Source: Gemmobacter aquarius (lineage in GTDB: Bacteria > Pseudomonadota > Alphaproteobacteria > Rhodobacterales > Rhodobacteraceae). Taken from it: a DNA stretch of 64,000 bases. Made by a program: the position numbers and the translations under genes. Positions 35,017-44,468 of the stretch are shown here, piece after piece (position 1 is the stretch's first letter; every line of letters starts with the position of its first letter). A model generated the notes under the pieces. It had not been told where the DNA came from, searched no databases, and was given only the letters and a program-made list of their open reading frames with translations. The stretch lies in the NCBI RefSeq assembly GCF_003060865.1, contig NZ_CP028918.1, forward strand, positions 1,972,001 to 2,036,000, read 5' to 3'.

Positions 35017-35982
35017 ATGTCCGATACGCTGTCCCCACCCGCCGCCGAGGCCGCGGGTCAAGCTCCGGTGCATCGCGACCGGAACGAATGGTTTGCGTTT
35101 ATGGACGAAACCAGCGCCGAGGAAGGCTATTTTCTGACAGTGGGTGACCGTCACTGGGCGTTTTTCCACGATGATGGCCCTGTGCTTCTGGTCACCTTTG
35201 AACAGATCGACACGGTGCGCGAACGCGTCACCGCCCTGCCCTATGGCCATGATGTCGCCCGCCTGAACGGCTGGTCGCACCTGTGCCTGATCTCGGAAGG
35301 CGAGACATGGTACCGCGATCCGGCGGTCTATGCCTATATCGACCGCTTGGTGGACGAAGCGTTTTTCGAGGATTTCGACAAGGTCGTCTTCTACGGCGCG
35401 GGACCGGCGGGCTATGCCGCCTGCGCCTTCAGCGTCGCGGCCCCCGGCTCGACCGTGGTGGCGATCAGCCCGCGCGCCACGCTTTCGGCTGGCGTTGCAG
35501 GGTGGGAAAGGCGGCATCTTGCGAAGCGCAAGCTCGATTTCACCTCGCGCTACGGCTATGCGCCCGACATGACCGAAGGTGCTGCGCGGGTGCATATCTT
35601 CCACGACCCCCGCAACGCGCCCGATGCGATGCATGCGGCGCTTTTCCGCGAGTCATGGGTGCGGCACTACGCGACCCCCTTTCTGGGCGAAGCGATCGAA
35701 GCCTCGATGCTGCTTTTGTCGATCCTGCCCGTCCTCTTGAAAGAGGCGGCAGACGACACGCTGGACGCTGCGCGCTTCGCAAGGCTCTGGCGGGCGCGCC
35801 GCAGTTTCGGCCCCTATCTGCGCGCCATCCTGCGCGAGAACGACAGCCGCCCGCGCCGCGCGCTGGGGATTTGCCGGTCGGTGGTTGCGCGGCTTGGCGC
35901 CCCCCGCTTCCGGCGCCGGATGCTTGACCTCGAAGCAGCCTTGGGATTGCCCTCGCAACGGTCCGACGCCGCAGACGACTGA
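35017..35982 (+). CDS. Uncharacterised protein, possible alpha/beta fold
   Basis: A 321-residue protein I do not recognise with confidence. Related Rhodobacteraceae proteins are sometimes labelled phosphoadenosine phosphosulfate reductase, but none of the CysH cysteine motifs is here. VVFYGAGPAGYAACAFSVAAPGSTVVAISP (about 130-160) has the strand-turn-helix of an alpha/beta hydrolase or Rossmann fold, with GAGPAG in place of a GxSxG elbow. No signal peptide. The frame opens at 34981; ATG 35017 is preferred on composition. It follows the glycosyltransferase by 132 bp in the same direction. Confidence 0.7.
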   Translation: MSDTLSPPAAEAAGQAPVHRDRNEWFAFMDETSAEEGYFLTVGDRHWAFFHDDGPVLLVTFEQIDTVRERVTALPYGHDVARLNGWSHLCLISEGETWYRDPAVYAYIDRLVDEAFFEDFDKVVFYGAGPAGYAACAFSVAAPGSTVVAISPRATLSAGVAGWERRHLAKRKLDFTSRYGYAPDMTEGAARVHIFHDPRNAPDAMHAALFRESWVRHYATPFLGEAIEASMLLLSILPVLLKEAADDTLDAARFARLWRARRSFGPYLRAILRENDSRPRRALGICRSVVARLGAPRFRRRMLDLEAALGLPSQRSDAADD

Positions 35983-35987
35983 CGCCG

Positions 35988-36353
35988 TCAGTTCGGCAGG
36001 AATTCCGACAGGCCCGTCACCCGCTCGGTCGTCAGGCGCAGCAGGCAGCCGGTGCGGGCAATGCCAGCCATCGACCCGCCCGCATAAAGCGCGCGTTCCG
36101 AGGCGCAGGCCAGATCGCGATATGTGATCCACGCCCGCTGCGCCTGCTTGAGCGAGGTCGCAACGGCTGGAAGCTCGTTTTCGCCAAGCTGCTCCATCGC
36201 AAGACGGTAGGTCAGGTTCAACTCGGCATCGGCGGCGGCAAGCGCGTCTTGCAGGCAGACGCCCATGGCAAGCGTGGTCTCGGCCTCGTCACAGTCCTGC
36301 GCCCCAGCAGGCACCGGCAGGGCCACCAGAAGTATCACAAAAAGCCACCGCAT
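35988..36353 (-). CDS. LprI/DUF1311-domain exported protein
   Basis: A 121-residue protein with a signal peptide (about 1-18, PAGAQ) and a DUF1311/LprI-type helical domain: DCDEAETTLAMGVC, LNLTYRLAMEQL, LKQAQRAWITYRDLACASE. Four cysteines suggest two disulfides. Family members include the mycobacterial lysozyme inhibitor LprI; the role here is unproven. The start MRWLFVILL at 36353 gives a clean signal peptide; the frame extends to 36404. Confidence 0.85.
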   Translation of the reverse strand: MRWLFVILLVALPVPAGAQDCDEAETTLAMGVCLQDALAAADAELNLTYRLAMEQLGENELPAVATSLKQAQRAWITYRDLACASERALYAGGSMAGIARTGCLLRLTTERVTGLSEFLPN

Positions 36354-36448
36354 CACAGCCTCCACACCACACACGCAAACGACACTAGCGAGGCCATGCG
36401 CCAATTCCTACTGGAAACGAAGCGCATATTGGGCTAGGCGCGGGGATC

Positions 36449-37489
36449 ATGACCCAGACCCTGACGCTTCGCCGCCCCGATGACTGGCACCTGCACCTGC
36501 GCGATGGCGCGATGTTGCAGGGCGTGCTGCCCGAATCTGCCCGGCATTTCGCCCGCGCGATCATCATGCCCAACCTCGTGCCGCCGGTGGTGACAGGCGA
36601 TCAGGCCCGCGCCTACCGCGACCGCATCCTTGCCGCCCTGCCCGAAGGCATGGCTTTTGAGCCTTTGATGACGCTTTACCTGACCGAAGGCACCGATGCG
36701 GACGATGTCGCCGCCGCCCATGCCTCGGGTCTGGTCAAGGCGGTCAAGCTTTACCCCGCAGGGGCGACCACAAACTCCCACGGCGGCGTGCGCAACATCG
36801 ACGCGGTGATGCCGGTGCTGGAACGGATGGCCGAAATCGGCCTGCCTTTGTGCGTGCATGGCGAGGTGACCGATCCGCAGGTCGATATCTTCGACCGCGA
36901 GGCCGTGTTCATCGACAGCGTGCTCGACCCGCTGCGCAGCCGCCTTCCGGGTCTGCGGGTGGTGATGGAACATATCACCACCGAGGAAGGTGTGGCTTAT
37001 GCCAAGGCTGGCGGCGAGACGCTGGGTGCGACGATCACCACGCATCACCTGATCATCAACCGCAACCATATCCTCGTTGGCGGGATCAAGCCGCATTACT
37101 ATTGTCTGCCGGTCGCAAAACGCGAAAAGCATCGACTGGCGCTACGGGCAGCGGCGACGGGCGGAGAGGGACGGTTCTTTCTCGGCACCGACTCTGCCCC
37201 GCATGTGGACGCGCTGAAAGAACACGCCTGCGGCTGCGCCGGATGTTTCACCGCGACGAACACGATGCAGCTTCTGGCCCATGTCTTCGAAGAAGAAGGC
37301 GCGCTCGACCGGTTGCAGCATTTCGCGTCGCTGAACGGTCCGCGATTTTACGGGCTGGCCCCGAACGAGGCGACGATCACCCTGGCCAAGGGCGGGCCTG
37401 CCCAATGGCCTGCCAAGATCTTCACCGAAGCGGGCCCCGTGACCGTTTTTGACCCCGGCTTTGCTGTGCACTGGCACGTCGAGGCCTGA
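36449..37489 (+). CDS. pyrC: Dihydroorotase, PyrC type
   Basis: Zinc amidohydrolase that cyclises carbamoyl aspartate to dihydroorotate in pyrimidine synthesis. The 346-residue chain matches the E. coli PyrC type. Metal-binding HxH lies in [10 protein letters not shown] (H14, H16), the bridging carbamyl-lysine in [12 protein letters not shown], further ligands in CVHGEV and MEHITT, and the catalytic aspartate in LGTDSAPH. pyrE follows 131 bp downstream, separated by three tandem hairpins, so they are probably one transcript. Confidence 0.97.
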   Translation: MTQTLTLRRPDDWHLHLRDGAMLQGVLPESARHFARAIIMPNLVPPVVTGDQARAYRDRILAALPEGMAFEPLMTLYLTEGTDADDVAAAHASGLVKAVKLYPAGATTNSHGGVRNIDAVMPVLERMAEIGLPLCVHGEVTDPQVDIFDREAVFIDSVLDPLRSRLPGLRVVMEHITTEEGVAYAKAGGETLGATITTHHLIINRNHILVGGIKPHYYCLPVAKREKHRLALRAAATGGEGRFFLGTDSAPHVDALKEHACGCAGCFTATNTMQLLAHVFEEEGALDRLQHFASLNGPRFYGLAPNEATITLAKGGPAQWPAKIFTEAGPVTVFDPGFAVHWHVEA

Positions 37490-37493
37490 CCCC

Positions 37494-37597
37494 GCGAAAA
37501 ATCTTCCAGAAGATTTTTCGCCCCGCCGCCGCGCCGAAGAATTTTCGCCGAAAATTCTTCGCACCCGCCCCGGGAATTTTCGTCGAAAATTCCCGGG
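37494..37597. repeat. Tandem hairpin array B between pyrC and pyrE
   Basis: Three perfect hairpins within a co-directional pair. 37494-37505/37510-37521 (12 bp, loop CCAG); 37535-37547/37549-37561 (13 bp, one-base centre, core TTTTCG-C-CGAAAA); 37569-37582/37584-37597 (14 bp, core TTTTCG-T-CGAAAA). Stems contain long A/T runs in a GC-rich context. They are related by core to arrays at 50191-50290 and 25990-26150. Confidence 0.85.
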
Positions 37598-37620
37598 CCG
37601 TCCCGATAGGAGCCTGCCAG

Positions 37621-38298
37621 ATGATTCCCGCCGCTTTCCCTCCCCGTGAAGAGATCGCCCGCCTGACCGCCCGCGCCCTGCTGGAAATCAAAGCCGTGCA
37701 TTTCAACGCCGAAACGCCCTTTACACTGGCGAGCGGTCTGCCCAGCCCGACCTACATAGATTGCCGCAAGCTGATCTCTTATCCGCGCATCCGGTCGGTC
37801 TTGATGGATTTTCTGGTCGTCACGGTGATGCGCGACGCAGGCTTCGAAGCCTTCGACAACATCGCGGGTGGCGAGACGGCGGGCATACCCTTTGCCGCGC
37901 TGGTGGCCGAACGCATGGCCCTGCCAATGACCTATGTGCGCAAAAAGCCTAAAGGCTATGGCCGCAACGCCCGCATCGAAGGGGCGATGACCGAAGGCCA
38001 GCGTGTGTTGCTGGTCGAGGATCTGACGACCGATGGCGGGTCGAAACTGTCTTTCGTCGATGCCATCCGCGAGACGGGGGCAAGCTGTGCCCATACCGCC
38101 GTCATCTTCTATTACGGAATCTTCCCCGAAACCACGCAGCGTCTGGCCGATCACGGGGTCACGCTGCACCATCTGTGCACCTGGTGGGATGTGCTGACCG
38201 AGGCCCGTGCAAGCGCGGCCTTCGATTCTGCCACCCTGACAGAAGTCGAAAGCTTCCTGACCGACCCCCGCGCCTGGCAGGCCGCCCGCGCAAAGTAA
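37621..38298 (+). CDS. pyrE: Orotate phosphoribosyltransferase
   Basis: Adds ribose 5-phosphate from PRPP to orotate, giving OMP. The 225-residue protein has the PRPP-binding loop [14 protein letters not shown] and the flexible-loop lysines [18 protein letters not shown] precedes ATG 37621. The enzyme acts directly after dihydroorotate dehydrogenase in the pathway begun by the upstream pyrC. Two hairpins and a palindrome follow the stop. Confidence 0.97.
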   Translation: MIPAAFPPREEIARLTARALLEIKAVHFNAETPFTLASGLPSPTYIDCRKLISYPRIRSVLMDFLVVTVMRDAGFEAFDNIAGGETAGIPFAALVAERMALPMTYVRKKPKGYGRNARIEGAMTEGQRVLLVEDLTTDGGSKLSFVDAIRETGASCAHTAVIFYYGIFPETTQRLADHGVTLHHLCTWWDVLTEARASAAFDSATLTEVESFLTDPRAWQAARAK

Positions 38299-38653
38299 CC
38301 ACCCGGTCGGGGAACCGGCGAAGGGGCGCCGAAAGCGCCGCTTCGCTTCGTTGCCGATCGGCAACGTTAACCAATCTAAAAGGATGGGTGCCTGTGGACA
38401 GGCAGTGGATAACCGCGGGCCGGTTATGACCTGCGCCACAACTTATCGCGGCGGGGTGGTTCCGGAGTGCTGCATCTTGTGGCATAGTCGTTCGTGCCAA
38501 GCCGCCCCCAGTGCTCGGGTCAAGTTTTCCACAGACTTACCCAGATTGCACCGCGACCGGCTTTGGCTATGACAGAGCCGGAGACACTGCCAGTGTCAGT
38601 TTGCCGACGGCTTGCGACCCGAGCGGCATCGGGGCTTTTGACGGGGAACGACC
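38299..38653. promoter_or_regulatory. 355-bp gap before dnaB: hairpins and DnaA-box-like sites
   Basis: No gene. First come three structures: hairpin 38303-38318 (CCGGT/ACCGG), hairpin 38319-38345 (CGAAG-G-GGCGC against GCGCC-G-CTTCG) and the palindrome CGTTGCCGATCGGCAACG (38349-38366). Then DnaA-box-like sites: TTTTCCACA (38525-38533) fits TTWTNCACA exactly; AGTGGATAA (38404-38412) has one mismatch on the complementary strand; TGTGGACAG (38393-38401) has two. They may link dnaB expression to DnaA. The region is not AT-rich enough to suggest an origin. Confidence 0.45.
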
Positions 38654-40153
38654 ATGACAGATATTGCCACGCTGCGCCCATTGTCCCCCGCCCTCCAACC
38701 CGTTCCCGAAGGTGATTTCCTGCCCCATAACATCGAGGCCGAGCAGCAGCTTCTCGGCGCGATCCTGACCAACAACGATGTCTATGACCGCATCGCGATT
38801 CTGGTAAAGGCCGAGCATTTCTACGACCCGGTCCACCAGCGTATCTTCGAAAAGGCCGCAGCCCGCATCCAGAAGAACGCGCTGGCCAGTCCCGTCACGC
38901 TGAAACCCTTTTTCGAGGATGACGAGGGGCTCAAGGAACTTGGCGGGCCTGCCTATCTTGTGCGCCTTGCAGGGGCCGCGATCTCGGCCTTTGCCGCCCG
39001 CGATTATGCCCAGATGATCTATGATCTTGCCGTCCGGCGCGAACTCATCGCGCTGGGGCGCGACATTTCGGCCAAGGCTGCAAAGGTCGATATCGTCTCG
39101 GAACCGCGCGAGCAGATCATCGAGGCCGAACAGAAGCTTTACAAGCTGGGCGAACAGGGTGTGGCCGAGCGGGGCTTCGTGTCCTTCCTCAAGGCCGTGA
39201 CCGAAGCGGTCAACGTGGCCAACGCCGCCTACCAGCGCGACGGTGGGCTTGCGGGCATCTCGACAGGTCTGGTCGATCTCGACAAGAAGCTGGGCGGGCT
39301 GCACCCTTCGGACCTTCTGATCCTCGCCGGTCGTCCGTCGATGGGGAAAACCTCGCTGGCCACCAACATCGCCTTCAACGTGGCGAAAGCCTACAAGCGC
39401 GGGCGGATGCCCGACGGCAGCGAAGGCGCGGTCGAGGGCGGCGTGGTCGGGTTCTTCAGCCTCGAGATGTCGTCCGAACAGCTTGCCGCCCGTATCCTGT
39501 CCGAAGCCTCGGAAGTGCCGTCCGAACAGATCCGCCGCGGCGACATGACCGAACAGGAATTCCGCCGCTTCGTCGAGGCGGCAAAGGCGCTGGAAAGCTG
39601 CCCGCTTTACATCGACGACACGCCTGCCCTGCCGATTTCACAGGTCGCCGCCCGTGCGCGCCGCCTGAAGCGGACGCATGGGCTGGATGTGCTGATGGTC
39701 GACTATCTGCAACTGCTGAAAGGCTCGTCGAAAGACAACCGCGTACAGGAAGTGTCGGAAATCACCCAAGGCTTGAAGGCGATCGCCAAGGAATTGAACA
39801 TTCCGGTCGTCGCCCTGTCACAGCTGTCGCGCGCGGTCGAAAGCCGCGATGACAAGCGCCCGCAACTGTCCGACCTGCGGGAATCGGGGTCGATCGAGCA
39901 GGACGCCGATGTGGTCATGTTCGTGTTCCGCGAGGAATACTACAAAGAGCGTGAAAAGCCCGCCGATCACGAGCTTGAAAAGATGGCGCAGTGGCAATCG
40001 GTCATGGAAAACGTGCATGGCAAGGCCGAGGTCATCATCGGCAAGCAGCGCCACGGCCCCATCGGCACGGTGGAACTGTCCTTCGAGGGCCGATTCACAC
40101 GCTTTGGCAATCTGGTGAAACCCTGGCAGAGCGACAGCCGTATCGAATATTAG
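38654..40153 (+). CDS. dnaB: Replicative DNA helicase DnaB
   Basis: Hexameric 5'-3' helicase of the replication fork. The 499-residue protein has the N-terminal primase-interacting domain (about 20-130, HNIEAEQQLLGAIL) and a RecA-like motor domain with Walker A AGRPSMGKTS, Walker B LMVDYLQLL, and VALSQLSRAVESRDDKRP before the arginine-finger region. No intein is present. A perfect palindrome CTAACATGTTAG lies four bases after its stop and belongs to the following SDR gene. Confidence 0.97.
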   Translation: MTDIATLRPLSPALQPVPEGDFLPHNIEAEQQLLGAILTNNDVYDRIAILVKAEHFYDPVHQRIFEKAAARIQKNALASPVTLKPFFEDDEGLKELGGPAYLVRLAGAAISAFAARDYAQMIYDLAVRRELIALGRDISAKAAKVDIVSEPREQIIEAEQKLYKLGEQGVAERGFVSFLKAVTEAVNVANAAYQRDGGLAGISTGLVDLDKKLGGLHPSDLLILAGRPSMGKTSLATNIAFNVAKAYKRGRMPDGSEGAVEGGVVGFFSLEMSSEQLAARILSEASEVPSEQIRRGDMTEQEFRRFVEAAKALESCPLYIDDTPALPISQVAARARRLKRTHGLDVLMVDYLQLLKGSSKDNRVQEVSEITQGLKAIAKELNIPVVALSQLSRAVESRDDKRPQLSDLRESGSIEQDADVVMFVFREEYYKEREKPADHELEKMAQWQSVMENVHGKAEVIIGKQRHGPIGTVELSFEGRFTRFGNLVKPWQSDSRIEY

Positions 40154-40156
40154 GAA

Positions 40157-40168
40157 CTAACATGTTAG
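40157..40168. promoter_or_regulatory. Palindrome CTAACATGTTAG, copy 1
   Basis: Perfect 12-bp palindrome between dnaB and the SDR gene at 40227. The same 12 bases, embedded in an 18-bp palindrome, occur at 49377-49394 upstream of another SDR gene. This is likely an operator of a dimeric repressor (TetR, GntR or similar) shared by both loci. Confidence 0.5.
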
Positions 40169-40196
40169 CCCTTTCCTTTGCCCGCGCCTTCGCTAA

Positions 40197-41015
<819 letters not shown>

Positions 41016-41496
41016 CGCTTATCAAGCGGAGCGGCGTTCCGCCGCACGCCTTTCCTCTCGCTGACGCTCGGGCGTAAAGGGGGGCTCGCCCCCCTCTGGG
41101 CCGTGCCGGCCCATTCACCCCGAGGATATTTGACCCGAGAAGAAGCGGGCAAAGATCCAGCACCCCGCGGGCGCTTTCGTCCAGCGCGGGGTGCCTTCTC
41201 CTCGGGCGGTCATCGGGATCCCTCCCTGTACCGCAAAGCCGATCCTGGCCCGCAGTCGTTAAGAAACCGTCAACGGCTTCTTCTCGGCCCAAATATCCTG
41301 CAGGGGGAGGAGCGGTACGCGACGGGGGGGCGCACAGCCCCCCCACTTCGCGCTTTGACCGGCGCGGCACGCGACGGGCAAAGCTTGTGGCTTGCGGCGC
41401 TTTGCGCCGCACCTTCGGATCACGGCTGCAAGACGAGTGCCCGGCTCGGGCAGAATTGACTTGACCGCGACGCACCGCCTGCGGAAAACCCCCCGC
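41016..41496. repeat. 481-bp gap with hairpins and two AAATATCC elements
   Basis: No gene seen. From left: AGGGGGG-CTCG-CCCCCCT hairpin (41078-41095); reverse-orientation element CCCCGAGGATATTTG (41118-41132); a large hairpin GCACCCCGCG...CGCGGGGTGC (about 41158-41194) that could end SDR transcription; forward element AAATATCCTGCAGGGGG (41291-41307); then GC-rich sequence running into alr. The facing copies of the element make the gap roughly symmetric. Confidence 0.6.
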
Positions 41497-42543
41497 ATGG
41501 CTACAGCGACACTTTCCATCGACCTCGACGCAATCGCCGCGAACTGGCGTGCCCTCGACCGCGCTTCGGCGGCGGGGGTGCAGACGGCTGCGGTGGTCAA
41601 GGCCGATGCCTACGGGCTTGGCGCTGCCCGCGTGGCGCGGGCTTTGGCGCAGGCGGGGGCGCGGCGGTTTTTCGTGGCGGTCGCGGAAGAAGGCGCGAGC
41701 TTGCGCCAGTCGCTGGGACCGGGGCCACAGATCAACATCCTTGGCGGGCACATGGCGGGTGACACCGACATGATCCATGACCTCGACCTGACGCCGATGC
41801 TGAATTCCCTGCCGCAGGTGACGCGCCATCTCGAGGCGCTGCCGGGCCACCCCTTCGGCATCCAGCTTGACACCGGCATGAACCGGCTTGGCATCGAACC
41901 CGCCGAATGGGCGGCCATTGCGCCCCTCGTGCTGGCGGCAAAGCCCGAGATGCTGATGTCGCATCTGGCCTGCGCCGACGAACCGGACCATCCGATGAAC
42001 CCGCACCAGTTGGCGAATTTCCATGCCATGACCGACGGGCTTGGCATTCCGCGCTCTTTCGCGGCGACGGGGGGCATCCTGCTGGGAGACGCCTATCACT
42101 TCGACCTGACGCGCCCCGGTATCGGGCTTTACGGCGGGCAGCCGTATCAGGGGCACGCCGTGGTCCGCCTGTCCTTGCCGGTGATCCAGACGCGCGAGGT
42201 CGCGACAGGAGAAACGGTCGGCTATGCCTGCGGCTGGACCGCGACGCGGCCTTCGGTCATCGCCACGCTGTCGGCGGGCTATGCCGATGGCTTGCTGCGC
42301 GCGCTTTCGGGGCGGGCCACGCTGTGGGACGGCGCGGTGCCGGTGCCCTTGGTGGGCCGCGTGTCGATGGACCTGATCACCGCCGATGTGACCGGTCTGG
42401 CCGAGGTGCCGGCCCATCTCGACATTCTGTGCCCGCACCAAGGGGTGGATGATCTGGCCGCCATCGCCGGAACCATCGGCTACGAGATCCTCACCTCGCT
42501 CGGGCCGCGCTATGCGCGGCGCTATGTCGGGGGGGCGGCGTGA
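41497..42543 (+). CDS. alr: Alanine racemase
   Basis: PLP enzyme that interconverts L- and D-alanine for peptidoglycan. The 348-residue protein has the PLP lysine in [22 protein letters not shown], and the second half with [14 protein letters not shown]. The frame extends to 41392, but homologues start near [17 protein letters not shown], so ATG 41497 was chosen. Its stop overlaps the ATG of the permease gene (TGATG), an unusual but real-looking coupling of cell-wall and lipid-transport genes. Confidence 0.95.
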   Translation: MATATLSIDLDAIAANWRALDRASAAGVQTAAVVKADAYGLGAARVARALAQAGARRFFVAVAEEGASLRQSLGPGPQINILGGHMAGDTDMIHDLDLTPMLNSLPQVTRHLEALPGHPFGIQLDTGMNRLGIEPAEWAAIAPLVLAAKPEMLMSHLACADEPDHPMNPHQLANFHAMTDGLGIPRSFAATGGILLGDAYHFDLTRPGIGLYGGQPYQGHAVVRLSLPVIQTREVATGETVGYACGWTATRPSVIATLSAGYADGLLRALSGRATLWDGAVPVPLVGRVSMDLITADVTGLAEVPAHLDILCPHQGVDDLAAIAGTIGYEILTSLGPRYARRYVGGAA

Positions 42544-43322
42544 TGCTGACCGCGCCCTTGGCCGCACTCGGACGGCCGGTGCTGGCATTCCTCGCCTATG
42601 TCGGGCGGATCGCGCTGTTCGCCGCTTCGGTGGTCAGCCACTTGTTCCGCCCGCCCTTCTACCCGCGCGAATTCTTCACCGCAGTGATGCAGATCGGCTG
42701 GTTCTCGCTTCCGGTCGTCGGGCTGACGGCGGTGTTCACCGGCGGGGCGCTGGCCTTGCAGATCTATTCCGGCGGGTCGCGCTTCAACGCCGAGGCCGCG
42801 GTGCCCTCGATCGTCGCCATCGGCATGGTGCGCGAGCTTGGCCCCGTGCTGGGCGGGCTGATGGTGGCCGCGCGTGTGGCCAGTTCCATCGCTGCCGAGA
42901 TCGGCACGATGAAGGTGACCGAGCAGATCGACGCGCTGGTGACACTTTCGACCAACCCGCTGAAATATCTTGCCCTGCCCCGCGTGCTGGCCGCCACCCT
43001 GGCCGTGCCGGTGCTGGTGGCGGTGGGCGATGCCATCGGCATTGCCGGCGGCTGGATCGTCGGCGTGCAGCGTCTGGGCTTCAACCCTGCGACCTATCTG
43101 CAAAACACCGCCGATTTTCTGGAAACGTGGGATATCGTGTCAGGCCTGTGGAAAGGTGCCGCCTTCGGCTTCATCGTTGCCGTCATGGGCTGTTACCACG
43201 GCATGAATTCGGGCCGTGGCGCGCAGGGCGTGGGGGCCGCGACCAAGGCCGCCGTGGTGGGGGCCTCGGTGCTGATATTGGCCAGCAACTACCTGCTGAC
43301 CGAGGTGTTCTTCACCTCATGA
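42543..43322 (+). CDS. mlaE: MlaE-family ABC permease
   Basis: A 259-residue inner-membrane permease of the MlaE/YrbE family, part of the system that moves phospholipids between outer and inner membrane. Segments VGLTAVFTGGALALQIYSGGSRFNAE, IVAIGMVRELGPVLGGLMVAARVASSIAAE and EIGTMKVTEQIDAL are characteristic. The next gene is its ATPase, overlapping by four bases. mlaD-type MCE and mlaC genes are absent here and must lie elsewhere. Confidence 0.93.
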   Translation: MLTAPLAALGRPVLAFLAYVGRIALFAASVVSHLFRPPFYPREFFTAVMQIGWFSLPVVGLTAVFTGGALALQIYSGGSRFNAEAAVPSIVAIGMVRELGPVLGGLMVAARVASSIAAEIGTMKVTEQIDALVTLSTNPLKYLALPRVLAATLAVPVLVAVGDAIGIAGGWIVGVQRLGFNPATYLQNTADFLETWDIVSGLWKGAAFGFIVAVMGCYHGMNSGRGAQGVGAATKAAVVGASVLILASNYLLTEVFFTS

Positions 43323-44065
43323 TAACCCTGTCTGCGGTTCACAAATCCTTCGGGGCCAACCGTGTCTTGCGCGGGGTGGATCTGACCATCCCCAAGGGCG
43401 AGAGCATGGTGATAATCGGCGGGTCGGGGACCGGCAAGTCGGTGCTTCTGAAATGCGTGCTCGGCCTCGTGGTGCCGGATACGGGCACGATCAGCCTCGA
43501 CGGGCAAGATGTGGCGCGGGCCGACCGTGATGCTTTCCTCGCGCGGTTCGGGATGCTGTTTCAGGGCGGGGCGCTGTTTGATTCGCTCAAGGTCTGGGAG
43601 AATGTCGCCTTTCGCCTGCTGCGCGGCCATCTCAAGCGGCCCAAGGACGAGGCGCGGGCGATTGCCATCGAAAAACTGCGCCGTGTGGGGCTGAAGCCCG
43701 AAACCGCCGACATGTTTCCGGCAGAGCTTTCCGGTGGCATGCAAAAGCGCGTGGGCCTTGCGCGGGCGATTGCGGCGAACCCCGAGATCATCTTCTTCGA
43801 CGAGCCGACCACGGGCCTTGATCCGATCATGTCGGGCGTGATCAACGCGCTGATCCGCGAGATCGTGACCGAGATGGGGGCAACAGCGATGACGATCACG
43901 CATGACATGTCATCAGTCCGCGCCATCGCCGACCGCGTGGCCATGCTGCACGACGGGTTGATCCGCTGGACGGGGCCGGTGGCGGAAATGGACGCCGCAC
44001 CCGACGCTTACCTGCAACAGTTCATCCATGGGCGCGCCGACGGCCCCATAGCTTCGGTGCGCTAG
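43319..44065 (+). CDS. mlaF: MlaF-family ABC ATPase
   Basis: A 248-residue ATPase with Walker A IGGSGTGKSVLLK, signature LSGGMQKRVGLARA (the M-Q-K-R form typical of MlaF), Walker B IIFFDEPTTGLDPI and switch histidine ITHDMSS. It powers the MlaE-type permease encoded just upstream, with an ATGA overlap. The following small membrane-protein gene starts at the base after its stop. Confidence 0.95.
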   Translation: MITLSAVHKSFGANRVLRGVDLTIPKGESMVIIGGSGTGKSVLLKCVLGLVVPDTGTISLDGQDVARADRDAFLARFGMLFQGGALFDSLKVWENVAFRLLRGHLKRPKDEARAIAIEKLRRVGLKPETADMFPAELSGGMQKRVGLARAIAANPEIIFFDEPTTGLDPIMSGVINALIREIVTEMGATAMTITHDMSSVRAIADRVAMLHDGLIRWTGPVAEMDAAPDAYLQQFIHGRADGPIASVR

Positions 44066-44437
44066 GTGGAGGCGGTTCTGGCACGCCTCGATCTTGCCGG
44101 CCAGTCGCTTGCCGTGATGTTCCTGCTTTATCTTGCGCCTGTCGCAATCACGGTTGCTGCCATCGCAAGTTGGCGCAGCGCGGTGCGCGGAGCCTCGATG
44201 ATCGTGGCGGGAGGGATCGCCTATTGCCTGTGGCTTATGGTCCCCCTCGGCTTTGCCCTGCCCGAACTGCGGCAATTGTCGCAATTCGCCTCGATCCTCG
44301 GCTGGGTCTGGCTGATGCTGGCCTGGGGCAGGCTTGTGCTGACGGAGTGGCCGGTGCCGATGTGGGGCCATTGGATCGCGGGAACCGTGCTCTTGGCGCT
44401 GCCCGTGGTGGCGCTGGTTGCGGTCTTGACCCCTTGA
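44066..44437 (+). CDS. Small membrane protein, unknown
   Basis: A 123-residue protein with four hydrophobic segments and no motif I recognise. It begins with GTG directly after the mlaF stop (TAG|GTG), so it is probably co-translated with mlaEF. An internal ATG in VMFLLYLAP could be an alternative start. A role in the lipid transporter is possible from position only. Confidence 0.68.
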   Translation: MEAVLARLDLAGQSLAVMFLLYLAPVAITVAAIASWRSAVRGASMIVAGGIAYCLWLMVPLGFALPELRQLSQFASILGWVWLMLAWGRLVLTEWPVPMWGHWIAGTVLLALPVVALVAVLTP

Positions 44438-44468
44438 AGCGGCCTGCCCTTTCTGGTCAGGCTGCGGC

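Noticed and set aside
35017..35982. PAPS reductase label for this protein
   Set aside because: The CysH PP-loop and cysteine motifs are absent; the genuine CysH is at 22551-23297.
36396..36437. A 13-codon open frame ([13 protein letters not shown]) just before pyrC as an attenuation leader peptide
   Set aside because: It has no Shine-Dalgarno sequence, no obvious regulatory codon run and no terminator/antiterminator pair before pyrC; too weak to call.
38299..38653. Replication origin suggested by DnaA-like boxes
   Set aside because: Only one exact box, no AT-rich unwinding region, and no dnaA, parAB or hemE neighbours.
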